Source: Flammula alnicola
Lineage: Eukaryota; Basidiomycota; Agaricomycetes; Agaricales; Strophariaceae
Length of the DNA stretch: 64,000 nt
Assembly: GCA_015499995.1 (NCBI GenBank)
Contig: JADNRV010000032.1
Coordinates: 248,001-312,000 of the forward strand
Direction: 5' to 3'
The notes beneath the pieces were generated by a model. That model was not told the DNA's origin and ran no database searches. It saw only the letters and a list, made by a program, of their open reading frames with translations. Below, one piece after another: positions 10,650 through 21,500 of this stretch; position 1 is the first letter of the stretch; each line of letters starts with the position of its first letter. The position numbers and the translations under genes were made by a program.

Positions 10650-11162
10650 GATAGGCTAATAAAAAGGTTCACTAACTCGGTCGATAATTCTACAATGGAC
10701 TGGTGCTTACATTGGATAGAAGCAAAGTCACTTGGTGCACGCCAGTATACCCACGCCTGCGTTGCTGAGCGCTGAGCTGGTGAGCCTTGGCAAGCTAAGG
10801 GGCCAGTGACGGTCCACGGAGAGAAAGAGAGATAGACTAAGAACTTTAACTTAAAAAACGTCCGAAGATGCTCTATGATCACGTGAGTTAATACTTACCT
10901 TGAGTCCAACTTGAACTTGAACTTCAGTGTTCACCTTAAACCTTTGCAACGGACGGAGCACTGGGTCTCGTTTATATCTCTTCCATAGCTCCGAAAATGC
11001 GGGATTCTACTCGGGCTTTTCAGAATACTCAAGCCCTGTGGGGTATGTCGGGGCTCTTGTTCCCGGCCTTTATATAGAATGTCCACTGGATGAGAAATAT
11101 CCGAGTCCTTGTCTTCGACGCAACCATCACATGGTCAAGTCCCTGCTTCTTTGTCGTTAAAC
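10650..11162. other. intergenic between divergent genes
   Basis: Separates the minus-strand F-box relic from the plus-strand SDR gene. It includes aacttgaacttgaacttcag at 10910-10929, a short tandem of cttgaa units. It presumably holds the SDR promoter. No gene seen. Confidence 0.5.
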
Positions 11163-12395
11163 ATGCCCAACACTGTCCTCATCACTGGCGCTGCTGGTTG
11201 GCTGGGTAGTTTGGTGAGTAACTCGTTCACATTTTCTGTCTTTGCATGTGTTTAATCTTTGTTTAATCTTTAGCTCGCCCCTGCTCTCAATGCAGACCCT
11301 CTTACCCCCGATGTTAACCTCATTCTGGCTGACATCATCGAACCCAAGGCTCCTGCTGGCTCCAAGGCTGTCGTCTTCAAGGCAGACTTGACCGACAAGT
11401 CACAGGTTAATGCCCTCTTTAAGACAGAGTTTGGCATCCCCGACACTATTTACTGCTTGCATGGTATCATGTCTCGAGGCTCCGAAGATAATTTCGAACT
11501 CGGCGTCAAAGTACGTTCTCATTACTCGATTCCTTGAATTTTTCTCACCAAATACTGTCAGATTAACATCGATTCCGTGCGCTCATTCCTCGAGTCAACA
11601 CGCTTACACACCAAGGCCAGCCCTATCAAATTCATCTTCACCTCGTCACTCGCCGTGTACGGTGGCCCTCTTGTGTGTCTTTTCCTAGAGTTTCTGTAGA
11701 AGTAAACAAATCAGTAACCTTGGTCTTTCTTAGCCTGATGTTATCACGCCTTCAACAATTGCTACCCCCGAAGGCTCATACGGCTTTGGAAAACTCACCT
11801 CCGAACTGTTCGTGAACGAGTATACACGTCGCGGATGGATCGATGGACGCATCGTCCGTCTCCCTACCATCGTGGTCCGCCCTGGTGTTCCCTCCAATGC
11901 AACATCTGCCTTCATTTCGGGTATGCACTTTACTATTTCGTTCCCTCTTCTATTACTTACATCAATATAAATGTAGGCATAATTCGTGAACCTCTCAAGG
12001 GTCTTGAAGCCGTTTGTCCCATTGGCGACTCCCTAGACTCGCCTGAGCTTTCGCTCAAGACCTGGCTCGCGTCACCTGGAACAACCATCAAGAACTTCAT
12101 CATCGCGAAGCACATCCCTGCTGAAAAATTTCTTCCGCACACCCGCGTCGTCTGTTTACCTGGCTTCACAGCGAGCGTACGCGATGAGCTGGAAGCACTC
12201 GTCAAGGTTGCCGGCCCAGAGGCTCTTAAGCTCGTCAGGTTCAAGGACGACCCTACTAACAGGCGCATGGTCTCTTCGTGGCCGTCGGCTTTTGATAACA
12301 CATACCCTGTGAGCCTTGGCTTTGTTGTTGATGAAGGTGGAATGGAGCCTATTGTAAGGCAGTTCCAGAAGGACGTAGTTGCTGGTATCGCATAA
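11163..12395 (+). CDS. NAD-dependent epimerase/dehydratase, D-erythronate dehydrogenase-like (extended SDR)
   Basis: Five exons agree in phase: 11163-11213, 11274-11510, 11562-11672, 11734-11920, 11977-12395, coding 334 residues. The N-terminus VLITGAAGWLGS is the TGxxGxxG NAD-binding motif. ADIIEP follows as the cofactor-specificity acidic turn. FTSSLAVYGG and YGFGKLTSELFVNEY give the catalytic Ser and YxxxK pair. RLPTIVVRPGVPSNATSAF is characteristic of the DenD-type subgroup, which in bacteria oxidises D-erythronate on the way to dihydroxyacetone phosphate. The fungal substrate is not established. Likely cytosolic, as no signal or membrane segment is seen. A class II aldolase lies 2.6 kb away, but the bacterial pathway uses an AraD-type aldolase, so a shared route is speculative. 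Confidence 0.9.
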
Positions 12396-12821
12396 TTAGG
12401 AAGCTTTTACATGTAATTTATCATTGTTTACAGAAGTGTATTATTAAATTATTGTGTTTCTCAACGATAGTCTTAGGTCTGGCTGAGCCGCTGTGAGTTA
12501 TTTCGACTGTGGCAATGGTTTGCAGCGTGGTCAACGCCTCGGTCCCAATCAGAGGGGCCAATCTTCCCAACATTTATGATTTCTTCTTCCTCTTATTGGA
12601 TGCTTTCCCACCGGCATGGCGGTAAATCACATTTGAGCCCCACGCATCATAATACCCGTAACCCGGCGGCGCCTCTCGCGCGTTTTACTCAGGACCGACA
12701 CCACTTGCTGACCTCCACGTTTCGTCGTCCGTGGTAGTGTATACATTCTACCAGAATAAAGAAGGAAACTCTTTCATCCTCCTTTTAGCACCAGCCTGCT
12801 AGCGACACCATTATTGACACC
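12396..12821. other. intergenic, promoter of DUF2470 gene
   Basis: About 425 bases. A CT-rich stretch (ctttcatcctccttttag) sits just before the ATG at 12822, as is common in basidiomycete promoters. Nothing else supported. Confidence 0.5.
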
Positions 12822-13651
12822 ATGGCTGACCCCGTCGCTGAGAAGTCCGGCTTTCTGAAGATGTACATGTCCAACCACCCAGACACCCTGGTGGCTTATG
12901 CAAAATGGTTTGGGAAGGTCAAGGAGGTGATCACCAGTGCGGAGATGTCGGCTATCGACACCAAGGTGCGTCTCGATTAAACTCTCTGTTGTCGTTCGAA
13001 TACTCACTCATACGACCAAACCGACACGTAGAGTATGACCTTGACTTGCACATTGAAAGGAGGTGCAAAGAAGGAAGTGAGGGTGCCTATAGAACCTCCA
13101 ATGTCTGGGTACGACGATGTGAAACCTCGTCTTCTCGAAATGAAGGCATTTGCGCAGGAGGGACTTGGAATGGTGCGTTTTCGATCACCACACCTATCTA
13201 TTCGATTAACTGGATCCATGATAGATTAAAGCCCCCAAAATCACTACTTTCGAATTCCCCGGCCAGGCTTGGATATCCGGTGTCGTTGTCGGCTCGATAT
13301 ACTACCTGTACCTTTTCCAAGGATCGTCTTCACTGCTCGGCAGAGTGGCTAGCTTCGTGGTGTCGTATACAGGAGAGCGACCCATTGCCTACGCATTCTG
13401 GACCCTTGCTATCCTTCACTCGCTCGAGTCGGTTTATACCTTCAGTCTGTGCCGAAGACATTCGACAGGGTTTAGTCTTGGGGTGAGTTTCTAGTTTTCT
13501 TGCTAAATGTGCCAGGTGATTGAGCCTCCCCCCTCCCTTTTTTTAGACACTGTATATCTTCGCGACGCTGCTTTCTGGATTTCCTGTATGGTCCAATCTG
13601 AGAAAGAAGATCCAGGCCGCCCGCATCGACTCGGTCATGAAAATACAATAG
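12822..13651 (+). CDS. DUF2470-domain membrane protein
   Basis: Exons 12822-12965, 13032-13172, 13225-13482 and 13547-13651 join in phase to 215 codons plus stop. Residues 1-100 fit the DUF2470 fold found in haem-oxygenase/PNPO-related proteins (MSNHPDTLVAYAKWFGKVKE, then LTCTLKGGAKKEVRVPIEPP). The C-terminal half has hydrophobic segments (WISGVVVGSIYYLYLFQG, AYAFWTLAILHSLESVYTF, LYIFATLLSGFPVWSNL) and ends with basic residues. This soluble-domain plus membrane-tail layout is usual in fungal members. No catalytic role is established. Family membership is fairly sure; function is unknown. Confidence 0.82.
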
Positions 13652-14306
13652 ACGATTCCCCTCGGTTTTATTTCGCGGTGTAAATGTGTATATTTAGGTG
13701 AGTGTTCATCAGACATATGATTTCTATTTCAAAAGCTCAACCTCTGCCTCAGTTACTTAGCTTTCGTGTTTCCTATATCTTCATTCCTCGACACGCGTCC
13801 ACCACCAATAAGTTTTTCGAGAGTTACTATTCACCATCGGAGATGCTTTTCGAACACGTTCGAATGCACGCGCCTGAGGAAATCATTCACTCTCTGCAAA
13901 CTCGTCCTTAGAAGTATTTTCAAGCTTTCCTACGAACGTTTGAACCCCTGCTACTACCTTGAACGACAAGGTTATTCAAGTTATCAGTACTCACTTGAAA
14001 TCGTGACTAATTCCTGAGTCGGGAGTTCGGAATCCACGTCGATGTCGACATTGCATATAAATTTCGACTTCATTGAGTTGTAAAAATACTGCGGGCTGAG
14101 TACATAGGACTCAGTAGGAGTTGTTTATATTGGATCACCATTTTCCCTACATTAGTTGCACAGGTTTGGCGGTTGCGACATGTGCCATCAGTCCAAACCT
14201 TCATCTCCACCAATTACTATATAGACACCTGGCAAGATGTCTTCTTTTCTTTCTTTCGTCAGTGTGTGGATACATTCGCAAGAGGGGTGCCATAACAGTT
14301 CACTGC
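13652..14306. other. intergenic
   Basis: About 650 bases between two plus-strand genes. Short frames here show no family resemblance. It holds the 3' UTR of the DUF2470 gene and the promoter of the F-box gene. Confidence 0.5.
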
Positions 14307-16099
14307 ATGTCCTTTTCCAGTCTTTCTCCAACGGCTGCACGACCACGAATCACCGGAAATGACATCCCGGACGACATATGGCGCAATATTGCAATGTACC
14401 TACAACCACCCTACGCGTCTCGTCGGCATTTGTATAGACTCATCTCAGTCAACCGCACCTTCTTCCACGTCGTTCTCACTGCCAAGTATGGTGAAGTACG
14501 ATGGATTATGCTGGACCGCGATTTCATACGTTTGCTGGAACGTTTACAGTAAGTCCCCAGTTTTCTTCATGACCACTCCTCGTTCTAAACTTCTTCGGCT
14601 GCTCCAGAAATCCTATCATAGCTGGATATGTTCAAACACTTTCCATTCGCGCATGGTTCATCGACTTCCTCTTGAAAAGAGATGCATTGCTCGATCCCTC
14701 TACCAAGGCCAAGGGTTGGATGAAGTCCTCCCTTAATAGCATCTTAGCTAAACTTCAACCAAAGCCGCTTCTAAAGCATCGACCCCCACGGGGCCTGGAG
14801 ACAAAGCACAGCATAGGTAAACTGACGCGCGGACTCTCGTCGAAGGAGATTGTAAAATCTCTCATCAATGCTGTCAGCGGGATGAAGAACGTCACACAAC
14901 TCAATTTCGAATGGAGGGATCTTCCCTTGAACAAGGACACTCAAATATTTCTAACCTCAACAAGGATGGCCTTTGATACAAGCTTGCGAAAATTAGTCTT
15001 GCGAGCCCAGATATCGAAATTCAAGGAACTCCTAGCAATCACCAACTTCGACAACCTTGACGAGCTGGACTTTCATTTTGACTATCGGAGTCAGGACGCA
15101 AATTCCAGCCAGAAGAATTCCGAAAAGATACCCTCAAGCCACGGCAATTTCCCTCCCGAAGTTGTGAGTATCAGAGACCCTGAGATTCAGGATTTATCCG
15201 ACACCGTCATTCCATTTATCAACCATCGTCGATCTTATCTGCGATCTCTCATTATATCTTCTTCATCTTCCGTCGATCTTTCAGAGTTCTTCAGCGGCCT
15301 GCCGTCGTTGCCAGCTCTGCGACGGTTCGGTGTTCGGATAACCGTCAACGAACGCACGCTTTCCGATCCCTCAGGGATCCTTCACATCCTCCAAAGCCAA
15401 CGATCTATCCTTCTTTACGTTTCTCTGGTCGCTGATTGGCCTGACTACACTACGTCTGCCTACACTGGTAGACGAGATGCTTTGACGCAGAAGAGACTAC
15501 AATGGTCGACCATAAATGACAAACTCCTATCTCATCGAAGTTGTCTGTCGGGCCTCGAATCTCTCGAAATTCCATTTGTATCCCTCACGAAGACCATCCC
15601 CCTTCTCGGCAGATCTTCTGATACTCTAACTCGACTTTGCCTTATGGACTCTTACCTATCAGTCGAGGAAATCACTGCAGTCGTTGGGCTATTCGCGCAT
15701 CGACCTTTTGAACTGCGTCATCTTCATATCGAAGTTGCTTTATTACATGTTCCTCTCATCGAGATGCTGGCGACAAGGTTGCCAGGTTTAGAGTCTCTGG
15801 TTCTTGTTTGTGAAACATTTCTACCTTTCATAACCGCAGTGAGTTGTTCATTGTTCGCCTTGTAACGCTAAAGATACTTATTCCATAATTTAACCACGTA
15901 GCTCAATCCTGAAAGTGTGGCCTTATCAGACTGGAAACTCTCCGACATTGGGATATATGTGGAGCGCTATCAACCTCCACCTGATAACGGGTTTCCCCCT
16001 CATGGAGTACATTCAGGGGCAGAATGCGAAATCATGCTCTGCATATCTAAATGGGTACCGAGTATCCGTACCATGAGGAATATCCTATTCCATACCTAG
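14307..16099 (+). CDS. F-box protein with LRR-like C-terminal region (intact)
   Basis: Three exons (14307-14548, 14608-15838, 15902-16099) give 556 residues in phase. The F-box is near residues 18-60 (GNDIPDDIWRNIAMYLQ, LYRLISVNRTFFHVVL). F-box proteins link substrates to Skp1-Cullin1 ubiquitin ligases. After it comes TLSIRAWFIDFL, then repeated leucine-rich stretches (FSGLPSLPALRRFGVRITVN, LSGLESLEIPF, LESLVLVCETFLPF) typical of the variable substrate-binding part. The last exon codes IGIYVERYQPPPDNGFPP and ends ILFHT. Unlike the other F-box sequences nearby, no frame break is present. The start at 14307 was chosen because it is the closest in-frame ATG to the F-box; the frame stays open upstream to about 14121. 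Confidence 0.82.
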
Positions 16100-16177
16100 T
16101 CAAGTAATTATTTCCTCAAATTTGCGAAATAGGACTTCAGAATCTATGTTAGATATCTGTACATGTCCCGAATTCAA

Positions 16178-18018
16178 TTATGCTTGTTTATCGTATTCGA
16201 TAGTCAAAGAAGCTACGTCTTTGGTCAAACCTTCGACACCATCTGCTTCTTTTCGCGTGTTCAAATTGATGAAGCCCATTTCGCCTCTAAGACCTTCATA
16301 GAATTGGGGTGTCAAACCCGCCTTTTCCCTATCCTCAACGTTAAAAGGTCCTTTGACATCACCCCTCCATCCCTTTTTGACTTCTTCCCTGAAGGCAGAG
16401 ACAGGATCGACGTTTCCCTCCTGGGCGCAAACCCAAGTAAACCAGCGATGACCTGAAGTTACGTGGGTGACTTCATCGGCATGAATGATCTCCATCACTT
16501 TCACTGTTTCGGTGTCTCCAGCTTTCCTGAAGCGTTCGATGGTGGCGGGGTTAATATCCAGCCCGCGTGCTTCGTGCACAAGATGGATGATGGCCAGACG
16601 AGACCGAAGGGAATGCGAGGTGACTGTTGCCGATTCCCAGAGCGATGCGTGGACAGGCATGCTACCGTACGGCGTTGAGGGCGAAATGGCTGCCAATCTT
16701 GATGTTAACAAGGAACTGGGAATCGATTCTAGAATTTAGTTCTGCGTAGCGTGATACACGAAGAGCAGAGCCTCACAAATGCTTCGATTCATCAAGGGCC
16801 ATTTTGGTGAAATCCGAGAAAAATGCAGGTGGTAGGTTGGGATGCGTCGGCCCAAAACGTGCCATGATATCCCAGCTAAGCGAGAACCTTCAGTTGAAAA
16901 GGGGAAAAAAATCGAAACCAAATGATACTCACGCAAGGTCAATCCTAGACAGAACGGCACGAGGTTTAGACGTGACAATGGTTTGATATGGATAGAGAGA
17001 CTTACGCCCATTGTTCAATGTTCGCAAGTGCATGCAACATCACAGCACGATTTTTCCTGCTTTTTACTTTGGCAGGGTCGACTGTATTTCTTGCAAATGA
17101 TGCTTCTCGCGAAGGTACATCGGGTGGTCGAGGGGCACTAGTCGACTTGTTGCCTATGGATGTAAGTTTTCCTGTGCGAAAGAGGTGGATAGCATGTCGC
17201 GTTCGTTCCACCTGTCTGTCTAATCTAGACTTCGTTGATGTGGGGTGAAAATATTTGCATACCTTCAATGTGGGATTTGGAGTGTTGAGGATGAGAACGG
17301 CCCATTGCATGAGGGTAGTAGGTGCTCCGCTTGTGGGAACTATAGGCTCTTCTTCTTGGGGTTCCATAGGCGAGATTTTAGGAAGAGGGTTATGTACGGC
17401 AGGCGGAGGAGGATCCGCAAACTCTGCGGAGGGAGTGGCAGTCAATCATCCCAGGCATTCAACCTCGATAAAATGTAGAATACTTACCTTCAGAAACCGG
17501 CCGTAACTCGATTAAGCGCCAATTCTTTCCCCCCTCTGGCGTCTCCATGTAGACTTTCTCGAGACCGTCTTGGGGATCAATCTTCACTTCAACAGCATAA
17601 GTACATGCGTTCAAGCCTGTTTCGCTCTTTCCTGTTTTTAGGTCAAAGTCATATCTACGGTTTGGTAGTCAGTTCGCAAGTAAAAAACATGAAAGATGGA
17701 ACGGACCTGTGCCATGGACAAACCGCAACAACTCCAGTATCACAATCTTCTATCTCTGCATGCGACATATCTGCTCCGAGATGCGGGCAGCTCGCCTCCA
17801 TCGCGTAGATCTGCCTATCATTTGAAGGGATTCCTGCAGCTGAATCGCTAGTCTGGAAGCCTGTTTCCCCCATATCGGCATCATCCCCAGAGCTTGAAGG
17901 CTCGAACTCCCGCCCCGAGGAGAGTCTGAAGAGAATCAAAGAGTGATAGTGGCCTTCCTGAGATCGAAGGGTGAGGAAAAAACGAAAGTGGCTGAGCAAA
18001 TCTGGCAGGGGTGCAATC
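16178..18018 (-). CDS. Rieske [2Fe-2S] domain fused to DUF455 ferritin-like domain (5' exon unresolved)
   Basis: On the minus strand the first supported exon starts at 18018 (IAPLPDLLSHFRFFLTLRSQ). It carries the Rieske ligands CPHLGAD and CPWHR (CxH and Cx2H), then after an intron YDFDLKTGKSETGLNACTYA. A linker (EFADPPPPAVHNPLPKISP) leads into DUF455. There TLMQWAVLILNTPNPTLK and ERTRHAIHLFRTGKL are followed by MLHALANIEQWA, DIMARFGPTHPN and DESKHFSLLTSRL. Then come LVHEARGLDINPATIERF and HADEVTHVTSGHRWFTW. The Glu and ExxH residues are those expected of a di-iron ferritin-like centre related to MiaE-type enzymes. Exons end at 16178 with stop. The true start lies within about 100 nt upstream of 18018; an ATG near 18105 does not splice in phase. 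Predicted soluble redox protein; substrate unknown. Confidence 0.87.
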
Positions 18019-18538
18019 CTGAATTCAAAGGGAAGATACGTGTATGTGGTCAGTAGTGGACTGCTCGGCCGAATCCATTGGATGGACTAACTAACTGTAG
18101 CTGTTCCATAGCTCGTAGTGGGAGAAGTTTCAATCGTACGCGTGAAGCTTTGGTGAAGTTTGGACTCTTGACGTTCATGTACATGTTTGGCTAGTAATCT
18201 AATCAACAAGGAACGAACATGGTACATAATTCTGGGGCAATTCCCTCGAGAAAACATTCTTGACAATTTTGTTATGACCTTATATGTTGTGTAGGAGTGA
18301 ATATAATAAATGGGAGTACTATCTAGAACACAGACTAATACAAGCATACGATAGCAAGAGGTAAGCAGGAGAACAGACACTGATACTAAGAACCACATTT
18401 GAACATGCAAAAAAGTAGATATGACCACCAAAAAATAGCTTTGAAACAAAAACAGTGTCCTCAAAAGTAATGGTATCATAAAGGCAGGAACAACAGCACG
18501 AAAGAGTCCAAAAGCATTTGATACCCAAGCAGAAAGAT

Positions 18539-21500
18539 TCACATCATAACCTGGGTGCCATGGAATATCCCGAAACTAGGGGGTATTGTTGCAGGATGCA
18601 AATTCGTAGGATAAGGACTAGAGCTAACACCGCTGGCCGGAGGCGAGGGAGATCCTTCAGGCCACGAGAATCTAGGAGAAACATCAGGACAGAAATATAT
18701 TGCAACATGCTTTAAACATACCCCGGCATCATCATGGTTTGCCACCAGGCAGGATTCTTGAGTGCTTGCATAGTGGCGAGCATCTCCTCGTCCGAGAATC
18801 CGCCTCCATAAGTCATCTCGTAGTCGGTTCCGAATGAAATTTGGCCGGTGCCAGCGGCAAAAGTTGCTTCTGGCATGTATATCGGGGTCTCCAATACTTG
18901 ATTCATAATGCCGGTTCCTGGGCCGAAGGTCTGGTCTGAAGATTGAACACTGCTAGCTGGACGCGACATTCCAGCTGAAGACAAGGTCGAGGCATTTGTC
19001 TGCGTACTGGAACCAATAATTTGGTTCTGAGGTGGAGGATTTGTCTGCAGACGACCGAGTGTCGCACCGTCACGTCGATGACGGGAAAGAAGGCCTGCGA
19101 GGAAGCGTGCATAGAGCTTGGGAGTGTGTCGGTCATCAATGGCAATCTTTGGCGAGCTCAATGTCTGAATCAAACGACCAATCAAGTCGAAAATCTCATT
19201 TTCTTGTACTTTGACGAGGAAGGAAGAAAATTCTGGCCGAAGAAGCTGAGGAGAGAAGTATTAGTCTAGGTCTCAGAATTAGGAGGGATGAAGCTAATAG
19301 GGTACCTTGAGAAGGAAGGCTGATGCAAAGGATGCGAACACGAAGTGACCTAGGACAGGACGATAAGTAGGGCGACAGTTTTTAAATTATACATCGAACA
19401 CACCATCTGGCGCATAGCGCATATAGCCAGTTGGCGCCAAACTATCAATCATGTTCTCGATGACCGATTTCGCAGCATCCAAACACTAAGTGACGTAAAT
19501 AGTTCAATCACAGGCAAAAACCGCACATCAGCGAGCAAAAGACGAACAGTGTTGAAAAAGAGGCTGTCTCCATCTTTGAATCCTCGTTGATATGCTTGCT
19601 GGAAGCCGAAGGAGAACATCACGAGTCTTGAATAACCCACGAGGCTAGGAGAACGCTGTCAGCAGGAGAGAGACGCACGTCTTGGTTTTCATTTTCACTT
19701 ACAAAGGGAGCAAGCAGCATCGAAAGGCGCAGCTTGGATCTAAAGAAGACGGTACATAAGTTCCAGCCTTCGTCATGGGAGACACCGGTGTTATTTACCA
19801 TTAGGATCAGAGTCATCCTTAAACCGTTTCGACCATTCCTCATGATACCTTGTCAGGTGCGCATCGTGCGTAAGTGTGACGTTTCTAAAGTCAACTTTCT
19901 ATTGAGACAAGTTAGTGGAAGCACTCATTAGTTGACAATATGCATGCCTTGTTGAGGCCAGTGGGCGAAGAAGGGTCGCTGAAGATCTCATCATGGAATT
20001 TGGCAACAATCTGAAGGAGAGCCGAATATCCACATAAATGTACATCATGCTAATGACGAGTCTTTAGAAATGTCACAAATTGGTTCTGTACAATCAAAGC
20101 TTACATTAAGGTTGTATTGCGATTTCTTGTACCAGTCCTTGGCATTTCGAACGATGCTATTGGGCGGGGATGTCAGGCGAGGAACTATCAAGGGCAAGGA
20201 ACGACTTACTAGTCCTCTTTGATGGTGGAAGGTTTACCAAACTGCGTGGCGGTAGAGCGATCCAAGTTGAAACATATCATCCACACCCGCGTTTTGTTCA
20301 GGATCTCGCGTTCCTGATTCTCTGATTGAGGCTTTGCCGTTGATACTTGATGGAGATTGAGATCAGTTGCAATTCTAGAGGCTCGATTTAGCGTTTTGAA
20401 ACTGAATTCATATTATGAACACACCTGATGGCAAGACCAGTGTATAGCCAACTTCGATCTTCCTCCCATCTCCGTGCTGGGACAGCATATATGCTCATGA
20501 GAATATACGCCTGGCACAACTCGACAGACTTCCAGCCATCAATCAACGCGTTTGCAGCCGAATGCTTTGCAAAATGCATGGCGATAGGGTATATCTCCGA
20601 CTTCTCAGCATAGTATCTCGATGAAATGGCGCAAACTAAAAACGTGATCAGTATAGACAACTCTCATGCAAAGATAATCCTGTTTCTGTACTCACTAACT
20701 GTGAAAAGGAAGGGACATCTTGCGAAAGTCGAGGCAGGGGTATGGAGCACGGGGTCGAGGAGTGATATGAAAGGCTGTCGTAAAGGTGTCAGGTACGGTT
20801 ATCACGAGGTATGAACCAAAAATATCGTACATTGACGCGGTCATAGAAACTGCGAAACCGTGTTTAGAGTTGAAACTTAAGACTTTAAATAATGTGGCAT
20901 ACATTTGGAAGAGTTTCTCGACATCCTCTGGCTTTACCAGTCCGTGGACCAAAATTTCAGGCGCACTATGTTGTTCAATCAACGTTGCCCTGATTCCAAG
21001 ATCTGTGGCTGGTCCTAAAAAATAGCCGAGTCAGTAATTCCTAACCTCAAGGCAAATATAACCTACCTGGCATGAAGTATGTTTCGTTAGCCACCCCCTG
21101 GAATTATACCCATTAGCAAAGAGAGATAAGGATAGCTCTCTAGTACACGCACGACGTTGTCATCATTGAGGTCTTCCTCAGTAAGACGCGCTTCCTTTGT
21201 GCGATCCTTCTTTCGATTAGCCTTGCTGTTACTCAAGCTCAGGTCTGCAATCAACCCAAGAGGCACATGGGACTCGGGCAGTGCCGACTGCAGTTTATCG
21301 TCCTCTTGAGAGGCTTCCTCGCCATCAGCTTCGCCAGCTTTTGCGGACGCAGCTTCATAGTGCCGGCCCTGTGTGCGCTTGCTCTCTGATTCTTGTTCCG
21401 AATCCTCTTCGACCGCATCCAGGTTGCGAAGGTCGAGGAAGGCCTGAGGACCACCCTTCTTGCCCGCATCGCGAACGCTCGATTGCAAACGATCCAACCA

